A stretch of 64,000 nucleotides of DNA from positions 62,001 to 126,000 of the forward strand of contig JAJJXM010000037.1 of the NCBI GenBank assembly GCA_024516155.1, in the 5' to 3' direction. Source of the stretch: Pyronema omphalodes (Eukaryota > Ascomycota > Pezizomycetes > Pezizales > Pyronemataceae). Below are positions 63,153 through 64,000 of the stretch, one piece after another. The notes below the pieces were generated by a model. The model ran no database searches. It saw only the letters and a program-made list of their open reading frames with translations, and was not told the DNA's origin. Both the position numbers and the translations under genes were made by a program. How positions within the stretch are numbered: position 1 is the stretch's first letter; each line of letters starts with the position of its first letter.

Positions 63153-63564
63153 CACTAAGTCCAACAGATTATCTAACACCGGAATAACAAAGTAAGTTCC
63201 TCCTGAATTTTGAAGTAAGAAATCATGGACACTAACGACACCGAGAGTGTTAGCATATGTTGAACACATACTTCTACGAAGTCTCCTGATCCACCCGGAA
63301 GCCTTCCTGATCAGTGAGTCCCAAAGGCCAAGCAAGTCACCCCAGAGAGTTATATACTGACCATCTCCGACTGAAGGTCACTCAAGGAACTGCCATCGTT
63401 GGAAACCTTGTGGACATCACTGCCACCCTTCGAAGTTCCTACCATGTTTCCGAGGCACTAGTCATTGCGAGGCATTCCCCTACTGCTAATTCTGCTCTCC
63501 TCCGCCCGTCTCCTTCGCTCATCACCAACGCGCATATCTCATTGTTCTCCTGAGGTAATATGAA
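63153..63564 (+). promoter_or_regulatory. Leader of gene V
   Basis: After the LINE-2 TSD. A TATATA motif (GTTATATACTG, about 63341-63351) lies about 220 bp before the gene V ATG. The last 60 bp match the gene III leader. Confidence 0.4.
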
Positions 63565-64000
63565 ATGGAAAACGTCAACGACTACCCCCAGTAAGTTGCA
63601 GACAAGCCGATATGGCCATGCGGCGTTTTAATGCTGATGATTAGCAGAAAAACTAACTCTTCTCTTGCGGACGCTGCCACCGCTTCTGCAAGTGGTTCTG
63701 CTTCCAACGGAAGCACTGTGAGGTAAGTCGTCGTTTTATGTACAATTGTATGGCACTCTTTTAATTCATCGGATCAGCCAACTACAGCCAGTATCCGGGG
63801 CGGACACACTCTTCAACGAGCCAGTGGAATCTTGTGCCGCTGTGCAGGCAGTACAGTACAACGCGGAGTAAGTCATGATTATATGTATTGCATCACGAAC
63901 AATATCTAACAGTTGTTGCTAGGACTCTGCATCTTCCTCGTCCCCGGATAGATCAGTCTCCACATCCCATGAGAACATTACCTTCACCTTCGCCCGCACA
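63565..64000 (+). CDS. Gene V, subfamily A, 5' part only
   Basis: Exons 63565-63590, 63645-63722, 63778-63867 and from 63923 to the window edge. Lengths 26, 78 and 90 nt and phases are identical to gene III exons 1-3, and the fourth exon reads LHLPRPRIDQSPHP as in III. The protein begins MENVNDYP, followed by a Ser/Ala-rich exon. The conserved block would lie beyond the window. The frame is open throughout the part seen. Confidence 0.8.

Noticed and set aside
1..64000. tRNA, rRNA or CRISPR-like arrays
   Set aside because: No cloverleaf with A/B boxes, no rRNA core sequence and no regular spacer-repeat array was seen. The repeats present are LTR-internal tandem units.

Overview
The window is eukaryotic and almost certainly fungal, most likely a mushroom-forming basidiomycete (Agaricomycotina). 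The evidence is the short introns of 50-65 bp with GTAAGT-type donors, four chromodomain Ty3/Gypsy retrotransposons (chromoviruses), and two LINEs encoding endonuclease, reverse transcriptase and RNase H. I see no rRNA, tRNA, CRISPR array or bacterial operon structure. The species cannot be named from sequence alone.

Left part (1-26.1 kb): a cluster of paralogous host genes of unknown function, called I to V here. I (about 1780-3385, +), III (11257-13197, +) and V (from 63565, +, running off the window) form subfamily A. II (8769-6580, -) and IV (15957-24569, +) form subfamily B. All five look like nuclear proteins: Ser/Pro/Ala-rich, with basic NLS-like clusters. I to IV share a basic alpha-helical region of about 70 residues that I cannot assign to a known family; V leaves the window before it. 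III is an intact six-exon gene (555 codons). IV is intact (752 codons) but has a complete 6.1-kb LINE (LINE-1) sitting exactly on one splice acceptor. II lies on an inverted duplicate of IV (arms of about 2.9 kb of shared sequence) and carries a nonsense codon. Two non-autonomous DNA transposons (an hAT-like one at 5073-5948 and a foldback MITE at 14601-14801) sit in the same region.

Right part (26.1-63.15 kb): one second-family LINE (LINE-2, minus strand, TSD 26098-26110 / 63153-63165) was split by a solo LTR (57721-59078), Gypsy-C (26823-33227) and Gypsy-A (33563-56195). Gypsy-A was in turn split by Gypsy-D (37363-45010) and Gypsy-B (46753-54147). Every insertion has an exact target-site duplication, so the nesting is read directly, and the LINE-2 ORF2 frame is restored across each insertion when one TSD copy is removed. 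All four Gypsy elements lie on the minus strand.

Retroelement biology: all four chromoviruses share two mechanisms visible in the sequence. The first is a GGGAAAA -1 frameshift heptamer 1-5 codons before the gag stop. The second is a 9-10 nt stretch, 2 nt after the 5' LTR, complementary to a site just downstream of the LTR TATA box, which is the layout expected for Tf1-like self-priming rather than tRNA priming. Gypsy-A and Gypsy-D additionally carry an extra ORF after the chromodomain (ORF3), encoding two Cys/His clusters and a C-terminal membrane segment read out of the 3' LTR. Gypsy-B and Gypsy-C instead carry a small ORF0 in front of gag. ORF3 and the host gene family are the best candidates for undescribed biology here.
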